Positions 63,463-64,000 of a DNA stretch of 64,000 nucleotides are shown here, in pieces. The stretch is from contig JAEOSK010000009.1 in assembly GCA_016840405.1 (NCBI GenBank), positions 26,808-90,807 of the forward strand, read 5' to 3'. The notes under the pieces were generated by a model, which ran no database searches, was not told the origin of the DNA, and worked only from the letters and a program-made list of their open reading frames with translations. A program made the translations under genes and the position numbers. This stretch comes from Candidatus Hermodarchaeum yapensis. GTDB taxonomy: Archaea; Asgardarchaeota; Hermodarchaeia; Hermodarchaeales; Hermodarchaeaceae. Each line of letters opens with the position of its first letter. Positions within the stretch are counted from its first letter, which is position 1.

Positions 63463-64000
63463 ATGCAGAGACCTCCCTCTGATTTCAAACTCATCAGTTC
63501 ACGCAATATCCTAATTCGAGCAGGTAAACAACAACTACTTTTTGATCCCACTAAGATACACCGTCATTGGGTATCGCAAAACACAATCGCATGCATTTCT
63601 CATGCCCATGCTGATCACATCGCAGGATTTCGAAGTTCCATCCAAAAAATCGTAACTCCGGAAACCCTAGAACTCTACAAAGCTCTTGCAACAACACCAC
63701 GAAAAGTTCAACCAATCGTACCTGGCCAAAGCCTCCCACTTACGGGAGAGGGGTCAATACAGATTCACCCTGCGGGTCATATGCTTGGTGCAGCACAATT
63801 TGTAATAGAAAGAAATGGCGCCCGCCTCGTTTACACTGGGGACTTCAACCTCCGTTCCTCAATGACTGCTAAAGGCGCAAACCCACTCCCCTGCGACGTT
63901 CTACTAATGGAAGCAACATATGGACGACCTGATGCAGTGTTTCCTCCACGGGAACAGGTCTATTCGGAAATTGCCGAATGGACGAGTCACGAGTTGAAAG
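63463..64000 (+). CDS. Metallo-beta-lactamase-fold nuclease, 3'-partial
   Basis: Open frame from ATG 63463 to the window end. IACISHAHADHIAGF (HxHxDH metal motif), GHMLGAAQFVIE and VYTGDFNL are the first metal motifs of the beta-lactamase fold as in archaeal RNA/DNA exonucleases of the CPSF/beta-CASP type. The C-terminal part lies outside the window, so beta-CASP or ligase-associated exonuclease cannot be distinguished. Confidence 0.85.
   Translation, partial: MQRPPSDFKLISSRNILIRAGKQQLLFDPTKIHRHWVSQNTIACISHAHADHIAGFRSSIQKIVTPETLELYKALATTPRKVQPIVPGQSLPLTGEGSIQIHPAGHMLGAAQFVIERNGARLVYTGDFNLRSSMTAKGANPLPCDVLLMEATYGRPDAVFPPREQVYSEIAEWTSHELK

Noticed and set aside
1..64000. CRISPR arrays, restriction-modification genes or prophage genes
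   Set aside because: No regularly spaced repeats of 24-40 bp and no cas, methylase or phage genes were seen; ATTGAAnnn units are too short and clustered in promoters.

Overview
This window is archaeal chromosomal DNA, and the gene content points to an Asgard archaeon. The information-processing genes are archaeal/eukaryote-like: RFC, Orc1/Cdc6, both subunits of the archaeal family D DNA polymerase, RPA, aRF1, Elf1, Sec61-beta and an A-type ATP synthase. Eukaryote-like extras are an OSTC/DC2-type oligosaccharyltransferase subunit and a possible OST48-like GIFT protein. Placement below 'Asgard' cannot be settled from sequence reading alone.

Layout. 1-5 kb: replication factor C small subunit (5' end outside the window, intein-interrupted), RFC large subunit, a small winged-helix protein and a divergent Orc1/Cdc6. 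5-10 kb: OSTC-like protein, CDP-archaeol synthase, RadB and an XPD-type helicase. 10-13 kb: an unusual AAA+ ATPase/ribbon-helix-helix pair and an XRE-CBS regulator, with 9-bp-period ATTGAAnnn repeats in several promoters. 13.4-15.7 kb: HypF. 15.8-17.5 kb: a chromosomal replication origin (four ORB elements around an AT-rich segment), followed by canonical orc1/cdc6 and, convergently, the PolD small subunit. 21-25 kb: two tandem paralogues of an unknown HTH family. 25-29 kb: MoxR/vWA pair, PhoU-like regulator, four tRNA genes and a solo IS605/omega-RNA-like RNA. 29-37 kb: ValRS, aRF1, UMP kinase, GcvT, FolP, CofE and a tRNA-Gly with a T-loop intron. 37.6-44.8 kb: A-ATPase B, A (intein-containing) and F genes, with a PhoU-like gene between A and B. 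44.9-45.1 kb: a tRNA-Pro interrupted in the D, anticodon and T loops. 45-51 kb: metallophosphoesterase, SWIM protein, Lhr helicase, a frameshifted LAGLIDADG endonuclease gene and the remnant of a second lhr. 51-55.6 kb: RPA, Elf1, then glycosyltransferase, GIFT protein and dolichol-kinase-like genes. 55.6-60.7 kb: PolD large subunit with intein. 60.7-64 kb: CBS protein, GlyA, Sec61-beta and a metallo-beta-lactamase-fold nuclease cut by the window end.

The genes form a replication/repair island around oriC: initiator, clamp loader, polymerase, ssDNA-binding protein and helicases lie within about 60 kb. A second theme is lipid-linked glycosylation and membrane protein biogenesis (OSTC-like, GT2, dolichol kinase, OST48-like candidate, Sec61-beta). 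Selfish elements target core genes: three inteins (RFC-S, AtpA, PolD-L), a free LAGLIDADG gene next to lhr, and introns in three of the six tRNA genes.
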